This document shows, one piece after another, positions 35,747 through 45,503 of a stretch of 64,000 nucleotides of DNA. The stretch comes from Gelidibacter japonicus. Its GTDB lineage: Bacteria; Bacteroidota; Bacteroidia; Flavobacteriales; Flavobacteriaceae. The number at the start of each line of letters is the position of its first letter. Within the stretch, counting starts at the first letter, position 1. The translations under genes and the position numbers were made by a program. The stretch is taken from NCBI RefSeq assembly GCF_010725055.1, contig NZ_BJKB01000016.1, forward strand, positions 52,761-116,760. Direction: 5' to 3'. A model generated the notes under the pieces. The model was given only the letters and a program-made list of their open reading frames with translations. It made no database searches and was not told the origin of the DNA.

Positions 35747-38320
35747 TTATTTCCACTCAAAATCTCCATTTTCTATCGTCCAATCATTGCCAAAAAATCC
35801 TGCATGTTTCACAGCATCGCTCCCTTGGTTTAACAAATTGCTGTCAAACAGAACCACATCAGGGAAAGTCGTCCCATTTACTAAATAATGATTGGCATAG
35901 GCTGCTTTCATTCCCATATCACCTGTTGCGGTAATGACGCCGATAGTCGCCACATCACTATCGGTTCTAGATACTGTAAAATATAGTCCCCATTGGTTTC
36001 CTGATAGTGTTTTATCGCCAATACGGACTTCGTTGTTTTTAACCTGAATTGGACTCTCCTTCAACAGAATTTTCCAAGCGGTATTATTGTCTTTATTTCC
36101 ATAAACGATCACATTTCTATCAGCGTATTTCTCCAAGGAAAAGTCGGTGTCTTTAATCATTTCAACATTGCCATTGGCACGGTAATAAAATGTCTCAGCA
36201 TCAAATAGTGCTTTGTGGTAATACCAATCGTTCTCTATAGCAGAGCCTTTGGTTGCATAAACAAAAACGACATTATTTCTAAAGGCATCTTTGAAGCCCC
36301 CATTTCTATGGGGACCTTTTTCACCTAAGGATGGCTTAGCGGTGGTTATCCATTTTCCGTTATCCTTTTTAAAGAAATTATCAAGGTTGGAAGACACTTT
36401 CAAGGTGTCTCCGTCAAGCGTAATTTCATTTATAGTGTTGGTTAATTTCGATAAATCGACTTCCAGTAACGCCACATTATTTGTGGTCAGATTAAAACCT
36501 TCTTCTTTAGAGAAATTGAAAGAACTGACCTCAAAAGGCTTTTCTTGTTGATGAATGGTGATAAAATGGGATGATGCAGAAACTCCTGGAGATCCCGTGA
36601 AAAATTCTAATTTCTTAACGACTGAATCTTTTGGAATAGTGCGCTGTTTGAAAAAGTCGAAAATGGGTTGCCAATCGACACTGTGATTGCCATACCAGTG
36701 TGTGCCATCAGGATACTCATAATAGGTAAAGTCATTATGGAACTTGCCCAGACGTTCTCTCATTTCCCTTGCAATAGCAGTAGGAACCACATTATCTTTT
36801 TCGCCATGCAAAACATAGACCCCACTTTGTAAATAATTGCGTTCTAATTTTAAGGTTCTACTTGGAGTCCCTGCTCGTTCAATCATATTTTGCACAGGCG
36901 TATTTACGGGGGCCAACTTCATACGCTCCACAGTTTTTGCTGAAATGCCTCTTTCTTCCAATTGTTCCGGGGTCATTTCTAACACTGCTCTTGAAAAACC
37001 ATCGCGATAGGCCAATAAATCAGGGTAACCTGCACAAGGCGCAATGGCGGCAAATTTGTCAGGATATGTAGCTCCCAAATACCAAGTACCGTGACCTCCC
37101 ATAGAGTGTCCGGTGAGGTAAATTTTGCTTTCATCAGGTTGATAGATGTTTTTTGCATCTGCCAATACTTCCAAAGCATCCAATCTGCCCCAATCTTCCC
37201 AGGCAAATCCGAACGGACGGCGGTTGGTGGGTGCAACCAAAGTGCCCCAATCTTTCTGGGCATACGCATTGGCTTGGTTGACAGCTTCCACTGAAGCACC
37301 ATGTACAGATAAAAACAAAGCTTGTGATGCTTCTTTGGTTGTTGATGGTGCGACACTATAATATTGAACGCTTCCATCTATAGCGCTGATAAACGTTTTT
37401 TTATGATGTTTGTATTTCGATTTTACTTCTAAGGGGATTGTTTGATTGTTTAATGTCGTTCCTCTTTTGTCTTTTAAGTATAATTGTAGGTCAACACTTT
37501 CTTTTGAGGCATCCACGGCGTTTGAAGTAAATGAAAACGGAACTTTTTGCACGGATAGAGGCGGAATATTGGCAATGATTGTATTTGTGGTATGATCAGC
37601 TAAATTTGCTTCAATAATCGCCCCGTTTATCCAATTTTCAGTGGCATTGACCACTCTAACTGCGCCTTTGTAGGCTTTGCTTTCTTCCTGCAGAATATTG
37701 GGCATGGTCATATCTCTTGTTGTAAATTGGACGCCGGTGGAAGGCGTGATCAATCTTGCCCGAATTCGCGGGAAACGCCCCACCTTTAGTACAAAGATAT
37801 TCTCTCCTTTTTTCAGTTTTAAAGGAATGAGACTATAGCCAAAATCGTAGTGGTCGCCTTCGTGAGGGAAACCGTTGATTAAAGCAACTGAATGTCCTGA
37901 CGCTTCAAAAAGTACCATCTGTTCTGAATTGGAGGTATAGGATAGATATACGTAAGCCGACCTTAAATTACTGCCAGAAAAACTGCTCGTACTATCAATT
38001 GTTATGGATTGCCACTGCAAAGGATTTCCTAAAAAGTCAATATCGAAAGTTGATTCTTTGGTGGCTCTATATTGAGTATCGGTCAGGAATCGATTAAAAA
38101 CGGGGTCTTTAGGAAAGGAGGAGGATTCGAAGCCAAGATTCTGCATTTGTAATGCCAGTCCAGTTTTAAAAACATGCAGCACATTGCCTTCGCTAACGTC
38201 ATTGATTTTTTCCTTACCGAAGTATTCAACAATGTTACCCGTTTTTTGAGCATTAATAGTATGCGTAGAAATGCCTAAGAGGAATAGAATTACAAAGACT
38301 AATTTAAAAGTGTTACACAT
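35747..38320 (-). CDS. Secreted esterase/prolyl-oligopeptidase-like hydrolase
   Basis: About 857 residues from the preferred ATG at 38320 (MCNTFKLVFVILFLLGISTH, a good signal peptide); an ATG at 38353 would add eleven polar residues. A beta-rich N-terminal region of about 290 residues precedes an alpha/beta hydrolase with Ser406 in YLTGHSMGGHGTW, an Asp in HGEKDNVVPT and a His in PDGTHWYGN. About 270 residues of beta-rich C-terminal domain follow. The fold resembles carboxylesterases acting on plant or algal polysaccharide esters. The substrate is not evident. It is intact although it lies within the accessory region. Confidence 0.85.
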   Translation of the reverse strand: MCNTFKLVFVILFLLGISTHTINAQKTGNIVEYFGKEKINDVSEGNVLHVFKTGLALQMQNLGFESSSFPKDPVFNRFLTDTQYRATKESTFDIDFLGNPLQWQSITIDSTSSFSGSNLRSAYVYLSYTSNSEQMVLFEASGHSVALINGFPHEGDHYDFGYSLIPLKLKKGENIFVLKVGRFPRIRARLITPSTGVQFTTRDMTMPNILQEESKAYKGAVRVVNATENWINGAIIEANLADHTTNTIIANIPPLSVQKVPFSFTSNAVDASKESVDLQLYLKDKRGTTLNNQTIPLEVKSKYKHHKKTFISAIDGSVQYYSVAPSTTKEASQALFLSVHGASVEAVNQANAYAQKDWGTLVAPTNRRPFGFAWEDWGRLDALEVLADAKNIYQPDESKIYLTGHSMGGHGTWYLGATYPDKFAAIAPCAGYPDLLAYRDGFSRAVLEMTPEQLEERGISAKTVERMKLAPVNTPVQNMIERAGTPSRTLKLERNYLQSGVYVLHGEKDNVVPTAIAREMRERLGKFHNDFTYYEYPDGTHWYGNHSVDWQPIFDFFKQRTIPKDSVVKKLEFFTGSPGVSASSHFITIHQQEKPFEVSSFNFSKEEGFNLTTNNVALLEVDLSKLTNTINEITLDGDTLKVSSNLDNFFKKDNGKWITTAKPSLGEKGPHRNGGFKDAFRNNVVFVYATKGSAIENDWYYHKALFDAETFYYRANGNVEMIKDTDFSLEKYADRNVIVYGNKDNNTAWKILLKESPIQVKNNEVRIGDKTLSGNQWGLYFTVSRTDSDVATIGVITATGDMGMKAAYANHYLVNGTTFPDVVLFDSNLLNQGSDAVKHAGFFGNDWTIENGDFEWK

Positions 38321-38561
38321 CGAATAGAGATTTTTAAAGTCATTTATCTCCAATAATAAGCATTACCGTCTGATTTTATAATATTATTTAGACCAAGGAC
38401 AATTCTACATCGGCTAAGGGGAAAGATAATGTTATACTGCATTTTCTAAGTTCAAGAGTTTCGAATTTCAATTATAATTTTAAAGTTCTAAAATTAGCGA
38501 ACAGTTCTGAAGGTTGGGAATTGAGGAACACATATTATCAAAATTCTTGCTCCCTAAAAGG

Positions 38562-38600
38562 CCATCAGTCACCTCTGGAACGGAAGCAGTAGACTGATGG
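38562..38600. repeat. Perfect 9-bp inverted repeat (CCATCAGTC / GACTGATGG)
   Basis: Arms 38562-38570 and 38592-38600 with a 21-bp loop. It lies about 110 bp upstream of the mobilization-gene remnant, where an oriT or an element end could be. It has no T tract, so it is not a terminator. Confidence 0.5.
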
Positions 38601-38708
38601 TTACCGAGGGAATATTCGATAGGTTGAGCCTGACGGAGTGGAACAAACCCCTAATGGAAGAGGTTGCTCTTTTAATCTTAAACTCTTTGGGCTTTATAGA
38701 AAAAACGT

Positions 38709-39052
38709 TTGAAATGTTTCACACCTTTGAGTCCATTGCGCTGTATTTGGACAATGACTCCACATTTTAAATCCCATACGGAAGCCATGGCCAGTATGCT
38801 CGACTTTTTTTACAGAACGAGATCTCCCCTAAAGAGATTTATGGCCCCTCCGGAAGTACCATTGAACCAACATTCACAAAACGGATTGATGCTCCTATCG
38901 CCATCCTGGGCAGTATTGAAAAGACACACACCAAGCCTACCATGGCGATGTTTCTATCCGTGTTGGAAATGGCAGAGTTTAAAAGGAAGCCATTAATTTT
39001 GAAGAAGAAAAGGTCCAAAGACAGCGGACCAAACTTTCATGAACGCCATTAA
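38709..39052 (+). pseudogene. BfmA/BtgA-like mobilization protein remnant
   Basis: Two frames joined by one frameshift near 38815 give HFKSHTEAMASMLDFFYR and then NEISPKEIYGPSGSTIEP, FTKRIDAPIAILGSIEKTHT, KPTMAMFLSVLE and a basic tail. The 'SHTExxxxMLDFF ... AIxxSIEKTxTKPTxAM' pattern is that of the BfmA/BtgA family, DNA-binding mobilization proteins of Bacteroides elements. There is no intact start. It shows that a mobilizable plasmid or transposon once sat here. Confidence 0.65.
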
Positions 39053-39185
39053 AAGAGGTGCGTCCTATCCGATTTTTGCTAACCCCCGCCTGAATGGAAC
39101 GGGCAGGTTTATCAGCCCGAACGCTACTAAAATAGGACAGGAACCAGGCGCAAAAGTCTTGGGTAAGCTTTGGGGTTTTACCTGA
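39039..39185 (+). CDS. Small open frame of unknown nature
   Basis: 48 codons from ATG 39039 (MNAIKRGASYPIFANPRLNG ... GKLWGFT), overlapping the mobilization remnant. No family recognised; it may be part of the same decayed gene block. The other part of the gap, 38354-38560, shows nothing. Confidence 0.2.
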   Translation: MNAIKRGASYPIFANPRLNGTGRFISPNATKIGQEPGAKVLGKLWGFT

Positions 39186-39196
39186 TTTTTAATATA

Positions 39197-40570
39197 TCAA
39201 TCAATTTTAATATAGGTATAAATTTTATTGTTGTAATACATATCCTTCACCCGCTGCGATTTTGAATCAATGGAGTTTAGGTATACCAGCTTCAAATGAA
39301 TAAGGGGCTTTCCGGATTTTTTATCAACATCAAAATCGATTAGGTGTTTCTGGTATCCAAATTCATCAGATTGGTATAGTTTATATAAGCTTTCCAACGT
39401 GTTTCCATTGGTTACGCGAAACAAATGTTTCTTCCCACTAATGTTTTCAGATTTTAAATTTTCTTTATAAATTTCAACCATACCGTCTTCATAGAATTTG
39501 TAGAATGATTTGCCAGTAGACAGAAGTTTCCATGTGCCTAATAGCCTTTTATCGATTACACCTACCTGTTTTAAGTGAGATTCTAATTGATTAAAAGCAT
39601 TGATTTTTTCTTTGGTCTCTGATATTCGCTTATTTTGTTTTCTTATAGAGTCTTTAACATACGATTGATACCGAAGCAATATGTTATTCATTTCGGTGTG
39701 TACCTCTGTTAACTGATCCATGGATAGATTATTTTTATTTAAAATCAAATTCTGGTAAATAGTTTTAAGTTCCGGATCCTCAGGTAATTTTTTTAGAATA
39801 TCTTTTATTTCTTCCAACACCCTTTGTTGTTCCGCCACTTGAATCTTTTCGTACATACCGGTATCCAATTCGGTGACCACTATATTATTATTTCCAAAGT
39901 CTTGTACTTCTTTAATAAGCCCAATCCCCTTAGCAAAATAAACGTCTTGAACATATGAATATTCACCAACGAGGGCACCTCCTTCTATCAGAACTTCCTT
40001 TTTAATATGGTATACATTTTTAAATACGCTACCAAGCACTTCAAGAGTTAGATTTTTATCTAATAAGGTTCGTGTAACTTTTGTTTGATTCCCGTGCATA
40101 AATTTAGTCTCTGTCCAACTTTCACCTATTTTATTATTAGGTTTAATTTCGGTGGGTAAATAAAAATCCCCGGTATTCACCATACCCACTTCGAAAATAG
40201 GAATGGCATTTACATCTACAACCTTGGTAATATCCTGAGAATACCCAACAACTTGTCTATTAAAACTGTAAATGCCGGTTCCCAATATTAAACTGTTGGA
40301 ATCGCAATTAACATAAAGAACTTGATTCACCTCGGGTACGTAGCCATTAACATATACCTGATATGCCCTATAGGTTTTACCTTCAATCTTGACATTACCT
40401 TGATAAATATATCTGAATTCTTTCTTACTCTTATCATATTTGGATGAATTGAAATAGGTAAAGGTTATGTCTTCTTCCTTTGGAAAAAAATCACATCCCG
40501 AAATAGTTTGAGCATTACAAATGCACCCAAAAATTCCAATTAGAAATAGTATGAAACCGTGCTTTTTCAT
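39197..40570 (-). CDS. Secreted protein of unknown function
   Basis: A protein of 457 residues with a signal peptide (MKKHGFILFLIGIFGCICNA). Residues 25-240 are beta-rich (FTYFNSSKYDKSKKEFRYIY; EVGMVNTGDFYLP). Residues 245-330 are a long charged helical or coiled-coil section (VLEEIKDILKKLPEDPELK; ISETKEKINAFNQLESHLKQ). The last 110 residues look like a lipocalin-like 'LLGTWKLLSTGKSFYKFYED' barrel. No named family recognised. It starts 5 bp after a small membrane-protein gene and is probably its operon partner. Confidence 0.65.
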   Translation of the reverse strand: MKKHGFILFLIGIFGCICNAQTISGCDFFPKEEDITFTYFNSSKYDKSKKEFRYIYQGNVKIEGKTYRAYQVYVNGYVPEVNQVLYVNCDSNSLILGTGIYSFNRQVVGYSQDITKVVDVNAIPIFEVGMVNTGDFYLPTEIKPNNKIGESWTETKFMHGNQTKVTRTLLDKNLTLEVLGSVFKNVYHIKKEVLIEGGALVGEYSYVQDVYFAKGIGLIKEVQDFGNNNIVVTELDTGMYEKIQVAEQQRVLEEIKDILKKLPEDPELKTIYQNLILNKNNLSMDQLTEVHTEMNNILLRYQSYVKDSIRKQNKRISETKEKINAFNQLESHLKQVGVIDKRLLGTWKLLSTGKSFYKFYEDGMVEIYKENLKSENISGKKHLFRVTNGNTLESLYKLYQSDEFGYQKHLIDFDVDKKSGKPLIHLKLVYLNSIDSKSQRVKDMYYNNKIYTYIKID

Positions 40571-40575
40571 AATGT

Positions 40576-40992
40576 TTATTTATTAGAAATGATCTTTAAA
40601 TACAGTATGGCTTTCAGGGATATCTGAAAAAGTTCCCGAAGAAGACCATATATCAAGGGCGAAAAATAAGTGAGGGCAAGAACACTTAGAAAACTCCCGA
40701 GTCCACCGGTAAAGGAATTCGTCCCAGCAATGATAGCGGCAATGATCCCAACCGGGTAGATGATGACAATTATAGCATCAAAAATGCTGATAAACCACGT
40801 GTACAGTGGGAAGTCGGAAGATAAAACGCTTTCTTCAGAATCATCTGCATCAGTATTTGATAGATGCGCTAGGGCATTTTTGTAAATTTTCAAGGGCAGG
40901 GTAAAGGGCTTAATTATAATCAGCTCCAATACTTTTATAAGCACTTTTACGACATCGATCTCTTGTAAATGAATGAGCTCTTTTGTTTCCAT
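40576..40992 (-). CDS. Small membrane protein of unknown function
   Basis: A protein of 138 residues with a cytosolic amphipathic start (VVKVLIKVLELIIIKPFTLP), an acidic linker (NTDADDSEESVLSSDFPLY) and two or three hydrophobic helices (WFISIFDAIIVIIYPVGIIA; FLSVLALTYFSPLIYGLLRE). No family recognised, but the two-helix core resembles DUF4282-type small membrane proteins. It precedes the 457-residue secreted protein by 5 bp. Confidence 0.6.
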   Translation of the reverse strand: METKELIHLQEIDVVKVLIKVLELIIIKPFTLPLKIYKNALAHLSNTDADDSEESVLSSDFPLYTWFISIFDAIIVIIYPVGIIAAIIAGTNSFTGGLGSFLSVLALTYFSPLIYGLLRELFQISLKAILYLKIISNK

Positions 40993-41043
40993 AATGTGAT
41001 TGTTTTGGTTGTTTTAAATTTGTATAAATAATAAGGCTGGTTT

Positions 41044-41343
41044 TTATTCCAAACAATATTTACCCATAAAGCCTCCACCGTCCAGGCAACCATCTTCCGT
41101 GATGGTAAGGAGTTGTGTTTGACCAGCTGCCATTAACTTAAGCTTGCCATCTTCTACCGTGTAATCTACTTCGGAGGGACTTCCCATAAATACCAATTCC
41201 GCTTTACCACCAGATTTTATAGTAATCGATTGAAAATGTCCCCTTCCCGATGAGGTGTAGGTGCCACATTTCACTTCGGTATTGCAACATTGCCACAATA
41301 AAAGTGCTGATCCCAGGATAAATAATCTCTTAAATGTTTTCAT
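41044..41343 (-). CDS. Small putative lipoprotein
   Basis: A protein of 99 residues with a signal peptide and a lipobox-like sequence LLLWQC (Cys19). The mature part has paired cysteines (CGTYTSSGRGHF ... EDGCLDGGGFMGKYC) and reads like a small beta barrel. A decayed second copy of its C-terminus lies immediately downstream of the start region at 41398-41470. Function unknown. Confidence 0.6.
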   Translation of the reverse strand: MKTFKRLFILGSALLLWQCCNTEVKCGTYTSSGRGHFQSITIKSGGKAELVFMGSPSEVDYTVEDGKLKLMAAGQTQLLTITEDGCLDGGGFMGKYCLE

Positions 41344-41359
41344 AGTTTTAGATTTTAAT

Positions 41360-41409
41360 TATTGACTATTTCTTATTGTATTTCTATTGACTATTTCTCA
41401 CTGTATTTC
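41360..41409. repeat. 25-bp tandem duplication
   Basis: ATTGACTATTTCT followed by TATTGTATTTCT, repeated as ATTGACTATTTCT plus CACTGTATTTCC. It sits at the junction of the lipoprotein gene and its remnant paralogue. Confidence 0.55.
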
Positions 41410-41470
41410 CCATAATAAACCGCCATCCAAACAACCATTTGCATCAATACTGAGTTACTGTGTCCTAATA
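41398..41470 (-). pseudogene. Remnant C-terminus of a second small lipoprotein
   Basis: Minus-strand frame: a stop, then LSIDANGCLDGGLLWEIQ and a stop, parallel to LLTITEDGCLDGGGFMGKYC of the adjacent intact gene. It is the tail of a lost tandem paralogue. Confidence 0.65.
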
Positions 41471-41906
41471 TGAATGGTTCTAAAAAGATGAGCTTAATCA
41501 GTTTTATGGTATATGGATTATCGTATTTGATACCTAAAGCTAATCTGTAATTCTCGCATGGACAATGACAGATTATTAATTGCCTTAATCCACTTATGTT
41601 CTGCAGGAAATTGAAGAATAACTGTGAAAATTCCCTTAACTTTCAGAGTGCAACCTTATCTACTATTTGATAAAATATGCCAATGTGCTAAATAATATAG
41701 GCTAGGGTTATAACCCATTGTGGAAATTTAATGAGACATTGGGGTACTACGTAAAAGCGTTATATATTTACCGGAATATTGACCATATGGTCCTGATTGT
41801 TCCTTCATTGAGCAGTAAAGACACTATTTACGGGAAGCAATAGCATATTCCAAAAAAAATACAAATAAAACATCCATCATAAATTCACTTTATCAAATTC
41901 AAAATT
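41471..41906. other. Gap without a recognised gene
   Basis: AT-rich. One weak plus-strand frame at about 41705-41843 (NPLWKFNETLGYYVKALYIY ... DHMVLIVPSLSSKDTIYG) ends before the serine hydrolase. It has no start codon and may be the tail of a lost gene. Nothing else is visible. Confidence 0.3.
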
Positions 41907-43121
41907 ATGATCAATAGAAAATTTTTTCTGCTCTTGTTTTTAGTGTTAGGTTCACTAACTCTAACCGCACAAGATTGCTTTAGTCCTGATACAAAAGAGA
42001 CCAACACTGAACTTGGAAAAATTCCGGGAGAAACCATGGGGCAGAAACTTGAAAGTTTGCTCTTTTGGTCGCAAGAGGAAAAAGAACACCGTTTTCCTAT
42101 CATGCACGATATCTTTCCGAGCATTCCAATTCCTACCGGCAATCACAGCGTTTCCTTGAAAGAGCTTAAAAACATAGCTCCTATATGGGAAGACGAAACG
42201 ACATTGGCTTCCTATATGGACGACAATAATGTAAAAGGGGTGATCGTAATAAAAGACCATCAAATCAGAGTGGAACAATATGCCGATGGAATCCATCAAG
42301 AGACCTTATGGACGTCCTTTTCCGTAGCGAAATCTGTTTCTTCAATGTTGGTTGGTGTCGCTTTAAAAGAGGGGGCTATTGAGAGCCTGGAGGATCCTTT
42401 AAGCAAATATATCGATGAGTTTAAGGGTTCTGATTACGGTCAAGTGACCGTGCGCCAACTGTTGACGATGACATCGGGAATTGATTGGAATGAGGATTAT
42501 GAAGATCCAAATTCTGATGTTGGGCAAATGTACAAGGCAAATTGTAAAGGTGTCGAGTCTCATATTCTAACCTATATGAAGCCATTGAAATTTAAACATG
42601 AGCCTGGAACGCATTGGAACTATAGTACCGGTGAAACAGATTTAGTGGGGATTTTGGTCCAAAAAGCTACAGACTTGAGCTTAGCGGAATATCTCTCTGA
42701 AAAGATTTGGAAACCCTTCCAAATGGCCCATTGTGCGTATTGGCTTGCCGATGAATGCAGCAATTTAAATCTAGGCGGAAGTGGGCTTTCGGCGAGCTTA
42801 AGAGATTTTGCACGCTTGGGAACGTTAATGTTGGATCATGGAAAGATTGGAAATGAAAATATAATTTCAGAGGCATATATGACAGATTCCACATCCTTAT
42901 TAAAACAAGTTAATGATGAGGGCGATGGATATGGCTATTTATGGTGGCGTTTTAAAGATGGGAGCTATGGTGCTTTCGGAATTTTTGGCCAGATGGTTTA
43001 TATCAACCCCCATAAGAATCTTGTGATTGCCCAAATGGCAGCCTGGCCTAAAGCGGGTTCTAAAGAGCTCACTCAAGGAAGGCAGGCTTTTATCGATGCT
43101 GTTCTGAGAGTAATTGACTAA
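41907..43121 (+). CDS. Secreted serine hydrolase, beta-lactamase class C fold (PF00144)
   Basis: A protein of 404 residues with a signal peptide ending at LTAQ. The catalytic SxxK is Ser139-Val-Ala-Lys142 in SFSVAKSVSS. The Tyr of the second motif is Tyr239 in WNYSTGETDLVG, and the third box is loosely represented by GAFGIFGQM. The layout is closest to the 6-aminohexanoate-dimer hydrolase / esterase branch rather than true beta-lactamases. It is likely a periplasmic amidase or esterase; substrate unknown. Confidence 0.88.
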   Translation: MINRKFFLLLFLVLGSLTLTAQDCFSPDTKETNTELGKIPGETMGQKLESLLFWSQEEKEHRFPIMHDIFPSIPIPTGNHSVSLKELKNIAPIWEDETTLASYMDDNNVKGVIVIKDHQIRVEQYADGIHQETLWTSFSVAKSVSSMLVGVALKEGAIESLEDPLSKYIDEFKGSDYGQVTVRQLLTMTSGIDWNEDYEDPNSDVGQMYKANCKGVESHILTYMKPLKFKHEPGTHWNYSTGETDLVGILVQKATDLSLAEYLSEKIWKPFQMAHCAYWLADECSNLNLGGSGLSASLRDFARLGTLMLDHGKIGNENIISEAYMTDSTSLLKQVNDEGDGYGYLWWRFKDGSYGAFGIFGQMVYINPHKNLVIAQMAAWPKAGSKELTQGRQAFIDAVLRVID

Positions 43122-43341
43122 AGAGGCAACTTTCTACAATTATGGTCCCCTGTATAAAAATAACGGGAGCATATAGATATAATAAACTAAAATAGGATTC
43201 TTGTTCATTTCATTTTAGAACATTGAAACTTCATTGCTATTGGACTTTAAAGGTCTTCTTCCCATATTATTGAAATAGTTGTGATTTCAGATACGCACAT
43301 CGGAAAAAATCCTACATTTATCAAAAAAAATATAGTGGCTA

Positions 43342-45414
43342 ATGAAAACGAAACTCTCTCTCCTCATGCTCGTTTTTTGTTGTGTTTTCTTGTCTTGTGA
43401 CAAGCGTGATGATGACTCAACTTCGGTATCAAATTTTTATAAAGGAGCTGATACTTCGGCTTCAGTCGCCGATTTAACGGGGATTTGGGCCATTTTCAAT
43501 GTGGGGTTTCAAGGAGACGTTGCGGAGGTGCCCGTGACATACCCTGATTGTGGAAGGGATTTTATTATTTTTTCGGAGAATGGGATCTATACGGAATATT
43601 TATTTCAGCATAGTGGTTGTGAGTATCAATTGAATAGCCTGAACTGGAGTTTGAACAAGGGTATTATCAATTTGTTTAACGAGTTTGGCCAAAGCGAAGA
43701 GCTGGTAATTACCAAATTAAATGCTAACGAGCTTGTGTTCAAAATGAAGCTTGATGTTGATGAGGATGGAACTTTAGACGTTGTAAACGTATTTCTAAAA
43801 CCATATACACCCAAGGAAATTGATATCGTAACGCCAACTTTTAAAAGGAATCAAGATGCGGCTTTTGACCACCTCTTGAGTTTTTCTTGGCAATCCTATC
43901 AAGGTTTTAATGATTTTGAGCGGTATGAGGTTTATCGAAGTGTTGGTGGCAATTGTAACTTTGCCGATGCCGAACTCATCGCAACCATTAGCGAGGTCAA
44001 TACCACTGTGTTTACGGATTTGACTCCCCCAGCAGAAGCATATTTATGTTACTATCTCAAGGTCTATACTGATCGCGGACTATTGGGCCAGAGTTATGGA
44101 CATTTTGTCCACACCGAAAATATTCGAGCCCAACCCGTAACGCTTTATAAGCCGGATATTTTAGGTTCGGCCATTCAATTCAATTGGCAAGCCAGTACTG
44201 ATCCATATTTTTCGCATTATGAATTGGCTTTTTCAAATTTTGGTGGGGGCTACGCCACAGGGCAACAGGTCTATTCGGTGGCTATCATCAATGATCGGGA
44301 GGTTACTAAGTATTTGGATGAGCATCCGCCGCTTCTCGAAAATCCATATTATGTGCTGTATGTACATAATATCTTTGGAAACCGGACGGAATTTTACAAT
44401 TCGCAGGTCACTACATTTCAAGAGGTGCCGTTCAAACGTCCAGAGATTTTAAGTCTATCTCAGGTACAATCCTATACCATTGATCCTGAAAACACCGTCG
44501 TTTATTTCTACGGAAAGGAAGGCAGCTCGCGGAATATGAGCCATATCCACCGTTTTAATTACAGCAGCAACCAAACCGAAGCCATATCCAATTTAGGTAC
44601 TACGTACACTACGAACATTCCTATCAAGTACATTAATTCTGGTTATGGAGGAGAAATTATCGTAGAGCAGGGTTCAGATTTGGCTGTATATGATGCTATG
44701 ACATTAAAGTATAAATACACTTTAGATTTGAAGATACAGGGTGCGAATGATTTTTCATATTCGTCCTTGGGCTATTGGATTGTTGTGAATAAGGAAAATA
44801 TCTATACCTATGTCCGTGACAATGCCAATATGAATCTGGTGGATACAAAGCCACATTTTTCAAACTATCAAAATAGCAACCATTACAAGGCTTTTGTCTT
44901 GAGAAACAACAACATATTGCTGGGCCATTATAATGAGCCTAATAGTTATCTATATGCCTTGTCTGCCAATGGTACTATGACTCAGGAGCAAATGGTCCCC
45001 ATTTCAATTAAGGCCAATTGGGAGGGTGATTCGCGGTATAATGCTACAGGGAATTACGTGATCAATTTCTCTGAAAATCGGCTTTATTCAACGGCCAACT
45101 TTACGTTAATGGAAAGTTTTGAATCTCCGTATTTTCCATCGGGAACAAGCAAGGATGGTGGGCTGATTTTTGGCTCCAACAATGATCCGGATTGGGAGAT
45201 TACCCCAGAGAGTATTCATGCGAAGGAAGCGGTTATTTATAACAGACAGACCCAAAAAAGCAGCACCGTTTCAACCATTGGTTACCCACACGTTATTTTT
45301 GAAAATGCTTTTGGAGATATTATTTCCATTTCCAGCGGATTGAAAAAGGATGATATCGGTCAAAATATTAATGATGAAGGCGATCTTTTCTTAGAGGTGA
45401 TTCAATGGCCTTGA
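43342..45414 (+). CDS. Lipoprotein with lipocalin-like and FnIII-like domains
   Basis: A protein of 690 residues with a lipobox (CCVFLSC, Cys19) followed by Asp-rich DKRDDDS. Residues 45-150 resemble a lipocalin-like fold (DLTGIWAIFNVGFQGD ... GIINLFNEFGQSEEL). Residues 170-360 look like two fibronectin type III-like modules (FSWQSYQGFNDFERYEVYRS; IQFNWQASTDPYFSHYELAF). The C-terminal 330 residues look like a propeller or receptor domain. It is probably cell-surface exposed. No specific ligand can be named. It is monocistronic. Confidence 0.75.
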   Translation: MKTKLSLLMLVFCCVFLSCDKRDDDSTSVSNFYKGADTSASVADLTGIWAIFNVGFQGDVAEVPVTYPDCGRDFIIFSENGIYTEYLFQHSGCEYQLNSLNWSLNKGIINLFNEFGQSEELVITKLNANELVFKMKLDVDEDGTLDVVNVFLKPYTPKEIDIVTPTFKRNQDAAFDHLLSFSWQSYQGFNDFERYEVYRSVGGNCNFADAELIATISEVNTTVFTDLTPPAEAYLCYYLKVYTDRGLLGQSYGHFVHTENIRAQPVTLYKPDILGSAIQFNWQASTDPYFSHYELAFSNFGGGYATGQQVYSVAIINDREVTKYLDEHPPLLENPYYVLYVHNIFGNRTEFYNSQVTTFQEVPFKRPEILSLSQVQSYTIDPENTVVYFYGKEGSSRNMSHIHRFNYSSNQTEAISNLGTTYTTNIPIKYINSGYGGEIIVEQGSDLAVYDAMTLKYKYTLDLKIQGANDFSYSSLGYWIVVNKENIYTYVRDNANMNLVDTKPHFSNYQNSNHYKAFVLRNNNILLGHYNEPNSYLYALSANGTMTQEQMVPISIKANWEGDSRYNATGNYVINFSENRLYSTANFTLMESFESPYFPSGTSKDGGLIFGSNNDPDWEITPESIHAKEAVIYNRQTQKSSTVSTIGYPHVIFENAFGDIISISSGLKKDDIGQNINDEGDLFLEVIQWP

Positions 45415-45503
45415 GGTTGGGGTATTTAAGTTGGGGCGTTTGCGAAACGTGAGGGGTGCAAAACGCCTGCGCAAACAAATGGACAATTAAAAAATCAATC
45501 ATC

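Noticed and set aside
45415..45503. Possible terminator after the lipocalin/FnIII lipoprotein gene
   Set aside because: No stable stem with a T run could be found; the sequence leads straight into the channel-gene duplicate.
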